Assembly (NCBI RefSeq): GCF_016892765.1
Contig: NZ_JAFEMD010000009.1
Location: 82,657-146,656, forward strand
Source: Microvirga arvi
GTDB taxonomy: Bacteria > Pseudomonadota > Alphaproteobacteria > Rhizobiales > Beijerinckiaceae
Length of the DNA stretch: 64,000 bases
Direction: 5' to 3'
Positions 53,317 to 63,106 of this stretch are shown here, in pieces. The notes under the pieces were generated by a model. The model saw only the letters and a program-made list of their open reading frames with translations, had not been told where the DNA came from and searched no databases. Position 1 is the first letter of the stretch; each line of letters opens with the position of its first letter. The position numbers were made by a program, and so were the translations under genes.

Positions 53317-54603
53317 ATGTCCTTCTTCTCGTCTCCTGAAGCCGAAACCGCATCCGAGGGCGGGGCCGGGCCGGCCCCGCGCCACCGCACGGTGGGCGTG
53401 CGCGTCGGCTCCGTGATGGTCGGCGGCGGCGCGCCGATCGTGGTCCAGTCGATGACCAATACGGACACCGCGGATGTGGATGCTACGGTGGCTCAGGTGG
53501 CGGCACTCGCCCGGGCAGGCTCCGAGATCGTGCGCATCACGGTGGACCGCGACGAGGCCGCAGCCGCCGTGCCGAAGATCCGCGAGCGGCTCGACCGGCT
53601 CGGCGTGGACGTGCCCCTCGTCGGCGACTTCCATTATATCGGCCACCAGCTGCTGGCCGACCACCCGGCCTGCGCCGAGGCGCTTGCCAAGTACCGCATC
53701 AATCCCGGCAATGTCGGCTTCAGGGAGAAGAAGGATCGGCAGTTCGGTGCGATCGTCGAGCAGGCGATCCGGCACGGCAAGGCCGTGCGCATCGGCGCCA
53801 ACTGGGGCTCCCTCGACCAGGAGCTGCTCACCCACCTGATGAACGAGAATGCCGCCTCGGCCCGCCCGCGCGACATGCGCTGGGTGACGCGCGAGGCGAT
53901 GATCCAGTCTGCCCTGCTCTCCGCCGCCCGCGCCGAGGAAATCGGTCTCGGTCGCGACCGGATCATCCTCTCGGCCAAGGTCTCGGCCGTGCAGGACCTG
54001 ATTGCGGTCTATCAGGACCTCGCCCGCCGTTCCGACTACGCGATCCATCTCGGCCTGACCGAGGCGGGCATGGGGACGAAGGGCATCGTGGCGTCTTCGG
54101 CCGCCATCGGCATCCTGCTCCAGCAGGGCATCGGCGACACGATCCGCTTCTCCCTGACGCCGGAACCCGGCGGCGACCGGACGCTCGAGGTCAAGACCGC
54201 CCAGGAGTTGCTCCAGACCATGGGGTTCCGCACCTTCGTGCCGCTGGTGGCCGCCTGCCCGGGCTGCGGACGCACCACCTCCTCCGTCTTCCAGGAGCTG
54301 GCGCGCGACATCCAGAATTGGATCTCCACCTCCATGCCCGAGTGGCGCCAAACGCATCCCGGCGTCGAGAACCTGAACGTGGCGGTGATGGGCTGCATCG
54401 TGAATGGGCCGGGCGAGTCGAAGCACGCGAATATCGGCATCTCGCTTCCCGGCACCGGCGAGCAGCCGACGGCCCCCGTCTTCATCGACGGGAAGAAGGC
54501 CATGACCCTGCGCGGTCCGACGCTGGCCCAGGACTTTCAGAAGATCGTCCTCGACTACATCGACAAAAATTACGGCCAGCCCGGGCGCGATGCCGCCGAA
54601 TGA
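53317..54603 (+). CDS. ispG: 4-hydroxy-3-methylbut-2-enyl diphosphate synthase (flavodoxin)
   Basis: A 428-residue IspG (GcpE) of the MEP isoprenoid pathway: [20 protein letters not shown] at the N-terminus, [14 protein letters not shown] (~105), [16 protein letters not shown] (~130), and 4Fe-4S Cys ligands in [13 protein letters not shown] (~315) and [20 protein letters not shown] (~360). It converts MEcPP to HMBPP, using a reduced flavodoxin. ATG 53317 is preferred because the upstream in-frame residues belong to the hairpin. A prenyl diphosphate synthase lies 4.6 kb downstream. Confidence 0.96.
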   Translation: MSFFSSPEAETASEGGAGPAPRHRTVGVRVGSVMVGGGAPIVVQSMTNTDTADVDATVAQVAALARAGSEIVRITVDRDEAAAAVPKIRERLDRLGVDVPLVGDFHYIGHQLLADHPACAEALAKYRINPGNVGFREKKDRQFGAIVEQAIRHGKAVRIGANWGSLDQELLTHLMNENAASARPRDMRWVTREAMIQSALLSAARAEEIGLGRDRIILSAKVSAVQDLIAVYQDLARRSDYAIHLGLTEAGMGTKGIVASSAAIGILLQQGIGDTIRFSLTPEPGGDRTLEVKTAQELLQTMGFRTFVPLVAACPGCGRTTSSVFQELARDIQNWISTSMPEWRQTHPGVENLNVAVMGCIVNGPGESKHANIGISLPGTGEQPTAPVFIDGKKAMTLRGPTLAQDFQKIVLDYIDKNYGQPGRDAAE

Positions 54604-54898
54604 GGCAGCAGCCGGCCCCATGGAACCTTGAGAGAAATTCCGTTTTAAGCTGAAGCGCGATGTGCTAGACAGCCGCCGCGCCGGCAGTGACGGCCGCTGC
54701 GCTCATGAGCGCATCGTGCGGAAAAGTGGATCCGGTTTTCCGCGTCCAACGATGCGCCCACCGAAGAACAGCATCGGATGGATCCTAAAAGTGGTGTCCA
54801 CTTTTGGGTCCGATGCTAGAGAAGGGGGCCGCCCTTCGTCGTCTGTAGAGTGTTTCAACAAGGGCCGTCCGCGGGCACATCCGCAAAGAAAAACATAC
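54604..54898. repeat. Intergenic region with two palindromic repeats upstream of kup
   Basis: Two palindromes lie head to tail. At 54709-54757 the arms GCGCATCGTGCGGAAAAGTG and the matching TTTTCCGC...CGATGCGC surround GGATCCGG. At 54771-54816 the arms GCATCGGA...AAAAGTGG and CCACTTTT...TCCGATGC surround TGT. The second is the same element as the one after kup (56846-56896). No gene seen; the kup promoter must be here. Confidence 0.85.
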
Positions 54899-56845
54899 AT
54901 GGCACAACAGCACGCCGTCGCCCCCGGACACGCGGATTCCGCGGTCCCCGAGGCCACCCTTCCGGAAAGCCACCACAAGGCGAGCTTCTGGACCCTGACC
55001 CTCGGCGCCATTGGCGTCGTCTACGGCGATATCGGCACCAGCCCGCTTTATGCCATGCGCGAGACGGTGATGGCCGCGACCGGCGGCCACCACGGCACTC
55101 CGGTCCCCCTGACCCGCGAACTGGTGATCAGCATCCTGTCGCTGCTGCTCTGGGCCCTCATCCTGACGGTCACCGTCAAGTACGTCGTTCTGCTGCTGCG
55201 GGCCGACAACAAGGGCGAAGGCGGCTCCCTGACCCTGGTGGCCCTGACGCAGCTCGCGCTTGGGCGCCGAAACCTGCCCGTGCTGATGATGGGCATGGCC
55301 GGCGCGGCCCTGTTTTACGGTGACGCCGCGATCACGCCGGCCATCTCCGTGCTCTCGGCCCTGGAAGGCCTGAAGCTGGTGGCTCCCTCCTTCGAGGCTT
55401 ATGTCCTGCCCGGCGCGCTGGCGATCCTGATTGCGCTCTTCGCCGTGCAGAGCCGCGGCACCGGCAAGGTCGCCACCTTCTTCGGCCCGCTCACGCTCCT
55501 ATGGTTCATCTCCATGGCAGGCTTGGGCCTCCTCCACATTGCGGATGATTGGGAGGTGTTCCTCGCCTTCAATCCCTATTACGGCGTGTCCTTCCTCGTC
55601 ACGCATCCGGGTACGGCTTTCGCGATCCTGGGAAGTGTCTGCCTTGCCGTCACGGGTGCGGAAGCGCTCTATGCCGATCTCGGCCATTTCGGCCGCAAGC
55701 CGATCCGCATGGCCTGGGGCACGATCGTGTTTCCGGCCCTGGCGCTGAACTATCTCGGCCAAGGCGCCCTGGTCCTGTCGAACCCGGAAACCATCACCAA
55801 TCCGTTCTTCCTGCTGGCCCCGCCCTGGCTGCTGCTGCCGCTCGTGATCCTCGCAACCCTGGCCACCATCGTGGCGAGCCAGGCCGTGATCACCGGCGCC
55901 TTCTCCCTGACGCGGCAGGCCGTGCAGCTGGGGATCCTGCCGCGTCTGGAAGTCCGCTTCACGTCGGAGACCCATCAGGGGCAGATCTATCTGCCGCGGG
56001 TGAATTGGCTGCTCCTGGGCGCGGTCGTGACCCTCGTGATCCTCTTCGGGTCATCGAGCAGCCTTGCCAGCGCCTATGGCATCGCGGTGTTCGGGACCAT
56101 GGTCGTCACCACCCTTCTCGCCTGCGTCGTGATGAGTCGCAGCTGGGGCTGGGGACCGGTGAAGACCGGCCTGATCATGATCCCGCTGCTCCTGATTGAT
56201 CTCACCTTCCTGTCATCGAACCTGGTGAAGCTCCTGGATGGCGGCTACGTGCCGCTGTTGATCGCCGGCAGCTTCTTCGTGCTCATGTGGACCTGGGTGA
56301 AGGGAACACGGATCCTGTTCGAGAAGACCCGCAAGATCGACGTGCCCTTCCTCGAGCTGGTGCAGATGCTGGAGAAGAGCCCGCCGCACCGGGTGAAGGG
56401 CACCGCCGTGTTCCTGACGAGCGATCCCGATACCGCGCCGGCGGCGCTCCTGCACAACCTCAAGCACAATAAGGTGCTGCACGAGAAGAACGTGATCCTC
56501 ACCGTCAAAAGCGCGGACATTCCCCGTGTCGATGACGAGGATCGCGTGTCCATCGAGCATGTCGGCGATTCGTTCTGGCGCATCCGCCTGAGCTACGGCT
56601 ACATGGAGACGCCCAACATCCCGCGCGGGCTTGCGATCCTGCGCAAGCAGGGCTTCAAGTTCGACATCATGGCCACGTCCTTCTTCCTGTCGCGGCGCTC
56701 GATCCGCCCCTCCAGCCAGTCGGGCATGCCGCTCTGGCAGGACAAGCTGTTCATCGGTCTCGCCAAATCCGCCAGCGACGCCACGGACTTCTTCCAGATC
56801 CCGACCGGCCGTGTGGTGGAAGTCGGCACGCAGGTCACGGTGTAA
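54899..56845 (+). CDS. kup: KUP/HAK/KT-family potassium uptake permease
   Basis: A 648-residue potassium symporter with ~12 membrane helices: N-terminal [20 protein letters not shown] and SPLYAMRET, the [18 protein letters not shown] motif (~95), [20 protein letters not shown] (~130), [20 protein letters not shown] (~245), and a cytosolic C-terminal third ending EVGTQVTV. The start at 54899 (MAQQHAV) agrees with the family; an upstream open frame to 54662 runs through the repeats. It takes up K+ with H+, e.g. in osmotic adaptation. Copies of one palindrome sit on both sides of the gene. Confidence 0.96.
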   Translation: MAQQHAVAPGHADSAVPEATLPESHHKASFWTLTLGAIGVVYGDIGTSPLYAMRETVMAATGGHHGTPVPLTRELVISILSLLLWALILTVTVKYVVLLLRADNKGEGGSLTLVALTQLALGRRNLPVLMMGMAGAALFYGDAAITPAISVLSALEGLKLVAPSFEAYVLPGALAILIALFAVQSRGTGKVATFFGPLTLLWFISMAGLGLLHIADDWEVFLAFNPYYGVSFLVTHPGTAFAILGSVCLAVTGAEALYADLGHFGRKPIRMAWGTIVFPALALNYLGQGALVLSNPETITNPFFLLAPPWLLLPLVILATLATIVASQAVITGAFSLTRQAVQLGILPRLEVRFTSETHQGQIYLPRVNWLLLGAVVTLVILFGSSSSLASAYGIAVFGTMVVTTLLACVVMSRSWGWGPVKTGLIMIPLLLIDLTFLSSNLVKLLDGGYVPLLIAGSFFVLMWTWVKGTRILFEKTRKIDVPFLELVQMLEKSPPHRVKGTAVFLTSDPDTAPAALLHNLKHNKVLHEKNVILTVKSADIPRVDDEDRVSIEHVGDSFWRIRLSYGYMETPNIPRGLAILRKQGFKFDIMATSFFLSRRSIRPSSQSGMPLWQDKLFIGLAKSASDATDFFQIPTGRVVEVGTQVTV

Positions 56846-56896
56846 GCATCGGATGGATCCCAAAAGTGGTGTCCACTTTTGGGATCCATCCGATGC
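56846..56896 (+). repeat. Perfect 24-base inverted repeat directly after kup
   Basis: Begins at the base after the kup stop. Arms GCATCGGATGGATCCCAAAA-GTGG and its exact complement around a TGT loop give a perfect 24-pair hairpin. It is a full copy of the element at 54771-54816, where the stem has diverged. It may end the kup transcript, though no T-run follows. Confidence 0.9.
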
Positions 56897-56943
56897 GCCA
56901 ACCTGTTGCCCTCGTGACGGCACGATGTCACCTTCGGGCCGCC

Positions 56944-57489
56944 ATGACCAAGATCACCCTCATCCGTCCGAGCCTGGACTGGCTGCATGCCTACGAAGAC
57001 GCTCTCGCCCGCGGCTGGTCGCCGAACACGGATCAGGATGTGAGCCGCGAGCAGCTCTGGCAGTTGCGGCGAAACCCTGAGCGCTTCCTCCACGACCTCT
57101 ACAACAGCCCGATGATCCGACTGGCAGACGGGCGGGAGGTTCCGCGCCTGCCTGCGCATGATTTCTGGATCAGCGATGGTGAATTCTGCGGCCGGATCGG
57201 CTTTCGCTTTCAGCGCGGTACGGAGGAGCTGCCGCCGACCGCCTATGGCCATATCGGCTACACCATCGTGCCGTGGAAGCAGCGGCGCGGCTATGCCACC
57301 CAGGCGCTGAAGCTCATTCTGCCCGTCTGCCGCGCGGAAGGCTTCTCGCGGGTTCTCGTCACCTGCGACGACGACAACGAGGGATCGCGCAAGGTGATCC
57401 TTTCCAATGGCGGCGAGCCTGCCGGCACCGTGCCGCACGCCACCCGTCCCAGACATGTGAAGCTCCAGTTCTGGGTGCCGACGGCTTGA
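56944..57489 (+). CDS. GNAT-family acetyltransferase
   Basis: 181 residues: N-terminal ITLIRPSLDWLHAYEDALAR, DFWISDGEFCGRIGFRF (~75), the acetyl-CoA region HIGYTIVPWKQRRGYATQAL (~105; QxxGxA type), and VTCDDDNEGSRKVILSNGGE (~140), typical of the RimJ/RimL-like group. The substrate is unknown. ATG 56944 was chosen; an in-frame start at 56866 would run into the palindrome. Confidence 0.87.
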   Translation: MTKITLIRPSLDWLHAYEDALARGWSPNTDQDVSREQLWQLRRNPERFLHDLYNSPMIRLADGREVPRLPAHDFWISDGEFCGRIGFRFQRGTEELPPTAYGHIGYTIVPWKQRRGYATQALKLILPVCRAEGFSRVLVTCDDDNEGSRKVILSNGGEPAGTVPHATRPRHVKLQFWVPTA

Positions 57490-57618
57490 CGGCGGCTCCG
57501 GCCCGATCGGCGTCACGGATGTGGATCCGGCGCTCTGGGCCGGCGACAGGCGGATCCTACTTACCCATGCGTGCTCCTGTCCGGAATGCCGGTGAGCCAG
57601 GCAGCACGGGAGGAAAGC

Positions 57619-59130
57619 ATGAGAAGGTTCGTCAGTGTCGCGGCGTTGCTCGCCGCCACGGGTGGCTCTGCGTACGCCCAAAACACCCTGCCCCAATCCA
57701 ACGACGCCTATTTTCAGACTGCCCACACGGCGCTTCAGGAACGGCTGCGCATCACGCCGAACACCAACCGCGCCAAGAACGTGATCCTGTTCGTCGGCGA
57801 CGGCATGGGTATCTCCACGGTGACGGCAGGCCGGATCTACGAAGGTCAGAAGCGCAGCGTGGATGGCGAGTCGAATTCTCTCGGCATGGAGAAGCTGCCC
57901 TTTGCGGCCCTGTCGAAGACCTACACCCATGACGCGCAGGTTGCCGATTCCGCTCCGACAGCGGTTGCGATGGTCACCGGCGTCAAGACGCGCAACGACG
58001 TGATCGGAGTCAACAGCGAGGTCGAGGTCGGCGACTGCGCCGGATCGAAGGGCAAGGAGGTCTTGAGCCTGGCTGCCATGGCCGAGCGGGCAGGACAGGC
58101 GACCGGCGTCGTTTCCACAGCTCGCATCACCCATGCTACTCCGGCCGCCATGTATGCACACACGCCTCACCGCGACTGGGAGGGCGATGCGAACATGCCG
58201 CCAGAGGCGATGGCTGCAGGATGCAAGGACATTGCCCAGCAGCTCGCTGCATGGTCCTACGGCGACGGCTTCGATGTCATCTTCGGCGGCGGCCGCGACC
58301 GCTTTCTGCCCGAGACCGTGAACGATCCCGAGGATGCGGATCGCAAGGGCTCGCGCAAGGACGGGCGCAACCTCGTGGAGGAATGGCAGAACCGCTATCC
58401 CAACAGCGGCGTGTTCCTGTGGAACAAGGAGCAATTCGACAAGCTCGATCCCAAAACTCCGCACGTGATGGGTCTCTTCGAACGCTCCCATATGCGCTAC
58501 GAGGCCGACCGGCTCAAGGACAACGGCGGCGAGCCGTCACTGGCCGAGATGACGGAGAAGAGCATCGACATCCTGAGCCAGAACCCCAACGGGTTCTTCC
58601 TCATGGTCGAGGGCGGCCGCATCGATCATGCCCATCACGACGGCAATGCCTATCGTTCGCTTGAGGACATGGTCGCCTTCGACAATGCCATCAAGGCGGC
58701 CTTGAAGAGGGTGAACCTGGCGGAGACGCTCGTCATCGTGACGGCAGATCACAGCCACACGCTGACGATCAGCGGCTATCCGAAGCGCGGTAACCCTATT
58801 CTCGAGACGATCGTCGAGCCGGACGGGAAGCCCAAGCTCGGCAAGGACGGCAAGCCGATCACCACGCTCGGCTATGCGAACGGACCCGGCGCCGTGAAAG
58901 AGGGCGAGCCTCGTCCCGTCCCGGCCAGCACGACGGCGCCCGATTACAAGCAGCAGTCCCTGGTGCCGCTCGACAGCGAAACCCATGGCGGCGAGGACGT
59001 GGCGATCTTCGCCGGCGGCCCCTGGGCCCATCTCTTCGCGGGTGTGGTCGAACAGAACTACATCTACCACGTGATCGATCACGCGACGAAGCTCGGAGAG
59101 CGCTCCGGCCTTCGCGCCGCCGCTCAGTAG
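57619..59130 (+). CDS. Alkaline phosphatase (PhoA family)
   Basis: A 503-residue secreted phosphatase. The signal peptide is MRRFVSVAALLAATGGSAYA and the mature protein starts QNTLPQSNDAYF. VILFVGDGMGISTVTAG holds the first metal Asp, ADSAPTAVAM the nucleophile Ser (~115), ARITHATPAAMYAHTPHRDW (~175) and MVEGGRIDHAHHDGNAYRS and TADHSHTLT further metal ligands. A strong SD GGGAGGAAAGC precedes ATG 57619. It releases phosphate from phosphomonoesters in the periplasm. No Pho box was recognised by eye upstream. Confidence 0.95.
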   Translation: MRRFVSVAALLAATGGSAYAQNTLPQSNDAYFQTAHTALQERLRITPNTNRAKNVILFVGDGMGISTVTAGRIYEGQKRSVDGESNSLGMEKLPFAALSKTYTHDAQVADSAPTAVAMVTGVKTRNDVIGVNSEVEVGDCAGSKGKEVLSLAAMAERAGQATGVVSTARITHATPAAMYAHTPHRDWEGDANMPPEAMAAGCKDIAQQLAAWSYGDGFDVIFGGGRDRFLPETVNDPEDADRKGSRKDGRNLVEEWQNRYPNSGVFLWNKEQFDKLDPKTPHVMGLFERSHMRYEADRLKDNGGEPSLAEMTEKSIDILSQNPNGFFLMVEGGRIDHAHHDGNAYRSLEDMVAFDNAIKAALKRVNLAETLVIVTADHSHTLTISGYPKRGNPILETIVEPDGKPKLGKDGKPITTLGYANGPGAVKEGEPRPVPASTTAPDYKQQSLVPLDSETHGGEDVAIFAGGPWAHLFAGVVEQNYIYHVIDHATKLGERSGLRAAAQ

Positions 59131-59137
59131 GCGGTCC

Positions 59138-59167
59138 GGCGGGCAGCCCTTTCAGGCACTGCCCGCC
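59138..59167. terminator. Hairpin between the convergent phosphatase and prenyltransferase genes
   Basis: GGCGGGCAG (59138-59146) and CTGCCCGCC (59159-59167), nine pairs with a 12-base loop. No T-run on either side, but the position between two convergent stops suggests a bidirectional transcript end. Confidence 0.5.
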
Positions 59168-59174
59168 TTGATCC

Positions 59175-60101
59175 CTAAACCTGACGCTCGACCACGAACC
59201 GCACCGCCTCGCGCAGGGTTTGCGCCTGCGGTCCGAAGCGGTCGAGGGAAGCTTCCGCTTTTTCTACGAGCTGGCGGCATTCGCGGCGCGCGCCCTCCAT
59301 TCCGAGCAGGTCGACGAGGGTGGCCTTGCCCTTCTCCTGATCCTTGCCGGTGCGCTTGCCGAGCGCCTCAGGCGTCGCCTCCCGGTCGAGGATGTCGTCC
59401 GCCACCTGGAAGGCGGCACCGAGCGCCCGGCCATATTCCACGAGGCTCCGGCGGCCGGCCGCATCGGCTCTGCCTAAAATGGCTCCTGCTTCGACCGAGA
59501 AGGCAAGGATCGCGCCGGTTTTCATCATCTGAAGCAGGCGCACATCGGCGTCGCTCAAGTTCGCAGGCCCATAGCGCCCCTCTGCCGAGAGATCGAGCAA
59601 CTGGCCGCCGACCATGCCTCCGAGCCCCGAGGCTCGGGCGAGGCCGAGCACGAGATCGGAGCGGATTGCCGGGTCCGGATCGGTTGCCGGATCGGCCAGC
59701 ACCTCGAAGGCGAGGGTCTGGAGGGCATCGCCCGCGAGGATGGCGGTGGCCTCGTCATAGGCCTTGTGCACAGTCGGACGGCCCCGGCGCAGGTCGTCGT
59801 CGTCCATGGAGGGCAGGTCGTCATGCACCAGGGAATAGCAATGCAGCAGCTCGACGGCGCAGCCCGCCCGCAGGGGGCCCTGCTCTTCCACCCCGAAGAG
59901 GCGGGCCGTCTCGATGGTCAGGAACGGGCGCAGGCGCTTGCCGCCGCCGAGGGCAGCATGCCGCATGGCAGCCATGAGCCGGGGCGGCCGGGCAATCTCG
60001 CCCGGAGCGGCATTGTCTGATAGCAAGGCTTCGAGACCTGCTTCGACAATCCTCGCGGCGTCGGAGAGCCGCGTCGTGAAGCTGGGGGTGGATGGCGTCA
60101 T
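59175..60101 (-). CDS. Polyprenyl diphosphate synthase (farnesyl/geranylgeranyl type)
   Basis: 308 residues of the isoprenyl diphosphate synthase family: GGGKRLRPFLTIETARLFG (~res 47), first Asp-rich motif LVHDDLPSMDDDDLRRGRPT (~85), MVGGQLLDLSAEGR (~160), second Asp-rich FQVADDILDREATPE (~235) and GKDQEKGKATLVDLLGMEGA. Such enzymes (IspA, CrtE-like) make C15 or C20 diphosphates from IPP and DMAPP; sequence alone does not fix the chain length. ATG 60101 gives the family length; the in-frame region to 60326 overlaps mtgA on the other strand. Confidence 0.93.
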   Translation of the reverse strand: MTPSTPSFTTRLSDAARIVEAGLEALLSDNAAPGEIARPPRLMAAMRHAALGGGKRLRPFLTIETARLFGVEEQGPLRAGCAVELLHCYSLVHDDLPSMDDDDLRRGRPTVHKAYDEATAILAGDALQTLAFEVLADPATDPDPAIRSDLVLGLARASGLGGMVGGQLLDLSAEGRYGPANLSDADVRLLQMMKTGAILAFSVEAGAILGRADAAGRRSLVEYGRALGAAFQVADDILDREATPEALGKRTGKDQEKGKATLVDLLGMEGARRECRQLVEKAEASLDRFGPQAQTLREAVRFVVERQV

Positions 60102-60201
60102 GAGGAGCCTGGATTCGGATGGGGCCGCCGCCTCGTCCGAGAAGACGGATGAACAATCGCGGCCGAAATGGATCCTGCGGTCGGGGCGGCCGCGGGAACC
60201 G

Positions 60202-60888
60202 ATGACGGCTGCCAGCCTTCTCCGCCGCTTCGTCAAGATCGGCCTCGGTCTTATCCTCTTATGGGTCGGCACGGTCTTTTGGCTAGGCCTTTTGTACTGG
60301 GCCGTTCCGCCGGTCTCGACCCTCATGCTGGGCCGCTGGCTCTCCCTTCAGCCGGTGGAGAGGGATTTCGTCGGTCTGGACGGGATTGCGGCCAGCCTCC
60401 CGCTTGCCGTCATGACCGCGGAGGACAGCCGCTTCTGCGAGCACAACGGCGTGGATTGGGACGCTCTCTGGGATGTGGTGGAGGCTGCCGACGAGGACGG
60501 GCCGGCCCGGGGGGCCTCGACCATTCCCATGCAGGTGGCGAAGAACCTCTTCCTGTGGCCAAGCCGCTCCTACCTCCGCAAGGGCATGGAGATCCCGGTC
60601 GCACTCTATCTCGACCTGATCTGGTCCAAGCGCCAGATGATGGAGGTCTACCTCAACGTCGCCGAGTGGGGCGAGGGCGTGTTCGGGGCGGAGGCCGCTG
60701 CTCGGAAATACTTCCGCAAGTCGGCCAGGAACCTGAACGCCCGCGAGGCTGCCCTCCTGGCCCGGGCCCTGCCCAATCCCCTGCTCCGCAATCCAGCCAA
60801 TCCGAAGCCCGGGCATCGCGCTCTGGCCGGGCAGCTGCAGGCCCGCATGGCGCGGGCGGCTCCCTTCAGCGACTGCCTGAAACCCTGA
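60202..60888 (+). CDS. mtgA: Monofunctional biosynthetic peptidoglycan transglycosylase
   Basis: 228 residues: one membrane helix near the N-terminus (VKIGLGLILLWVGTVFWLGL), then the GT51 domain with VMTAEDSRFCEHNGVDWDAL (catalytic Glu, ~res 75), ARGASTIPMQVAKNLFLWPS (~105) and MMEVYLNVAEWGEGVFGAEA (~145). It polymerises lipid II glycan strands. An alternative start at 60100 would add 34 residues and overlap the divergent prenyltransferase start (CATG); 60202 leaves about 100 bases for divergent promoters. Confidence 0.93.
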   Translation: MTAASLLRRFVKIGLGLILLWVGTVFWLGLLYWAVPPVSTLMLGRWLSLQPVERDFVGLDGIAASLPLAVMTAEDSRFCEHNGVDWDALWDVVEAADEDGPARGASTIPMQVAKNLFLWPSRSYLRKGMEIPVALYLDLIWSKRQMMEVYLNVAEWGEGVFGAEAAARKYFRKSARNLNAREAALLARALPNPLLRNPANPKPGHRALAGQLQARMARAAPFSDCLKP

Positions 60889-61007
60889 GGATGCTGCGCC
60901 GGAAGCGGAATGGCCTGCGGCAATGAAAAACGCCTGGAATGCTCCAGGGGACTAGATATTTCCACCAAGACCTAGTATGAGGCGCAACCTCATCAAGTTC
61001 GAGATGT

Positions 61008-61045
61008 GAGCGTTCCCCGGTTAAGCGGGCGCTCCGCTTTTTTTT
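61008..61045 (+). terminator. Terminator-like hairpin in the rpmF leader
   Basis: GAGCG (61008-61012) and CCCCG pair with CGGG and CGCTC (to 61034), followed by CGCTTTTTTTT (T-run 61038-61045). It ends 14 bases before the rpmF ATG. Either it stops upstream transcription or it attenuates rpmF. Confidence 0.65.
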
Positions 61046-61059
61046 ACCGGAGACGAGAA

Positions 61060-61245
61060 ATGGCCGTTCCAAAGAGAAAAACGTCGCCCTCGCGGCGTGG
61101 CATGCGCCGCTCCGCCGATGCCTTGAAGGCCCCGACCTATATCGAGGACAAGGATTCCGGCGAGCTGCGCCGTCCTCACCACGTTGACCTGAAGACCGGC
61201 ATGTACCGTGGCCGTCAGGTCCTGAAGGTGAAGGCTGACGCGTAA
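61060..61245 (+). CDS. rpmF: 50S ribosomal protein L32
   Basis: A 61-residue bL32: [20 protein letters not shown] at the N-terminus, [20 protein letters not shown] and VKADA at the end. This alphaproteobacterial form has no zinc-binding Cys pairs. GGAG lies nine bases before ATG. A strong terminator follows at 61271. Confidence 0.98.
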   Translation: MAVPKRKTSPSRRGMRRSADALKAPTYIEDKDSGELRRPHHVDLKTGMYRGRQVLKVKADA

Positions 61246-61270
61246 TCTCAACGCGGCATGCGAGCATCAG

Positions 61271-61298
61271 AACCGGCGTCCATGGCGCCGGTTTTTTT
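61271..61298 (+). terminator. Rho-independent terminator of rpmF
   Basis: AACCGGCG (61271-61278) and CGCCGGTT (61286-61293), eight pairs with loop TCCATGG, followed by a T-run to 61298. Confidence 0.9.
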
Positions 61299-61458
61299 AT
61301 GCCCGCAATCCCCAGGATTGCTGATTTTACAACGCTTTTTACCCTTCATTAAGCCTGAGAGCCGATCCTGCGCCCTTGTTCCTCGGGACCCGGCCTGACT
61401 GTGCGAACCATGCGTCGCCGCTTGCCCCGATCCATGCGTATTTCCAAGGGTGAGCGTG

Positions 61459-63096
61459 ATGGCGACGAAGCGGCAGGGCCGGATGGGATTGTTCAAGGGC
61501 GCCTCCCGGTCGACGCGCAGCCGCCAGGAGGCCGTCTCCTCCCGCTCGCCCCTTGCCGGTATCCCCTATGCCTGGGACATGGTCACGGATTCCCTGACCT
61601 GGGGCCCCGGCGCCGCCGAGGCGCTCGGCCTGCCGCCTAGGGACCTGCCGAAGACCGGTCAGGCCTTTGCCCAGCTGATCGAGCCCGGCTGCGGCCTTTC
61701 TCCTCATGAGGCCATTGCCGCCTCGGAGGCTCCAAACCGCTCCTACGAGACCCGCTATGCGCTCCGGCTCGAACCGGATCGGGTGGTGATGATCGAGGAT
61801 GCGGGCCGGTGGCAGCCGGATGTCCAGGGTCGCCCTGCTTTCGCCCGTGGTCAGCTGCGCGTCGATCCCGCCTCAGGCGCACGGGATCTCCTGCCGGTCA
61901 TGCTGAAGGATCGATCCGCGCTTCTCTGCCGCATCCAGACCGGCATCAACGAGGCTCTCCGCGTCTCCCAGACCTGCACCCTGATCGTCGGCGCATTCGA
62001 CGAGGTGGAAGCGGAGGCAATAGTGGACATCGCCCGCAGGCTTCGCCCGATGATGCGCCGTCACGACGTCTTCGCCGCCCTGGGCCCGCATCGCTTCGCG
62101 CTGGCGCTCACCTGCTGCCCGGCTGCGGATGCCGTGAGCGCCATGAAGCGCCTGACCGGGCTCCTGCAGGATCATCCAGATGCGGCATCCCTGCATCTGG
62201 GAGCCGCCTGCGCGCCGGATCACACCTTCAAGGCGACCAAGCTGCTGCGCTTTGCCGAGCAGACCCTGGCCATCGCCATGGAGCGGGGCGAGGCGTCCGC
62301 ACTCTACAAGCCCCGCTCCGCCAAGCCCTCTTCCGCTGCCGGAGAGGCCCCCTTCAACTGGGTTGCCGCCCTCAACGACCGCAGCCTGACCCTGGCCTGC
62401 CGGCCCATGGTGGATGCGCGAACACGAGCCCCCATGATGGCTCACGCCTGTGCCTCGTTGAGCGGAGCTGACGGACAGATGATCCCGCTCGGCCCCGCGC
62501 CGGGGCTGCAGGAGGCAAACCTTGCTCTGCTGGTCGACGGGCGCATGCTGGAGCTTGCCGCCGATCATCTCGCGCGCAACCCCGATCAGCGCCTTGCGCT
62601 TCCGGTCTCGTCCAGGACCCTCCTGGATGCGGAATGGCTGCCGATGCTGGCGGCGCATCTCGGCGCCCGGCCGGGCATCGAGGCGCGGCTGATGCTCGAA
62701 ATTCCCGAGATCGCCCTTATCGAATGCCGCCGCAATCTCGGCCGGCTCCATGCCATGAAGGCGCTCGGCGTCGGGCTTGCGCTTACGGGATTCGGGGCTG
62801 GCCATCTCTCGCAGGTGCAGCTGCGGATGCTGCCGGTCGACCTTCTCAAGATCGACGGCGTCTTCATCCAGCCGCTCAAGCGCTCCACCGACGACCGGCT
62901 CCAGGTGCGCACCCTCATCGACAGGGCGCAGCACATGGGGATCGCCACCGCAGCCGAGTGGGTCGACGACGAAGCGACCGCCCGGCTGCTCGCCGCCTGG
63001 GGCGTGGATTATCTGGAGGGCAATTTGTTCGGCGAGCCGAAGGCCCTCGCGCAGCCGTCCACCCTGCAGCAGATGCTGAAGAAGGCACGAGGCTGA
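61459..63096 (+). CDS. EAL-domain protein with degenerate GGDEF and EAL sites
   Basis: A 545-residue cytoplasmic protein: a PAS-like N-terminal part with the segment YAWDMVTDSLTWGPGAAEAL (~res 32-51), a GGDEF-like fold where the signature reads LGPHRFALAL (~215), and an EAL domain ~305-540. In the EAL domain the motif is HAC (PMMAHACASL) instead of EAL, the Asn site reads ALPVSSRTL, and the DDFGTG site reads LTGFGAGHLS, so metal-binding residues are missing; LLKIDGVFI and TAAEWVDD remain. It is likely a c-di-GMP receptor or an inactive adaptor, not an active phosphodiesterase. It is convergent with phaR. Confidence 0.85.
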   Translation: MATKRQGRMGLFKGASRSTRSRQEAVSSRSPLAGIPYAWDMVTDSLTWGPGAAEALGLPPRDLPKTGQAFAQLIEPGCGLSPHEAIAASEAPNRSYETRYALRLEPDRVVMIEDAGRWQPDVQGRPAFARGQLRVDPASGARDLLPVMLKDRSALLCRIQTGINEALRVSQTCTLIVGAFDEVEAEAIVDIARRLRPMMRRHDVFAALGPHRFALALTCCPAADAVSAMKRLTGLLQDHPDAASLHLGAACAPDHTFKATKLLRFAEQTLAIAMERGEASALYKPRSAKPSSAAGEAPFNWVAALNDRSLTLACRPMVDARTRAPMMAHACASLSGADGQMIPLGPAPGLQEANLALLVDGRMLELAADHLARNPDQRLALPVSSRTLLDAEWLPMLAAHLGARPGIEARLMLEIPEIALIECRRNLGRLHAMKALGVGLALTGFGAGHLSQVQLRMLPVDLLKIDGVFIQPLKRSTDDRLQVRTLIDRAQHMGIATAAEWVDDEATARLLAAWGVDYLEGNLFGEPKALAQPSTLQQMLKKARG

Positions 63097-63106
63097 AGCT
63101 GAAAGC

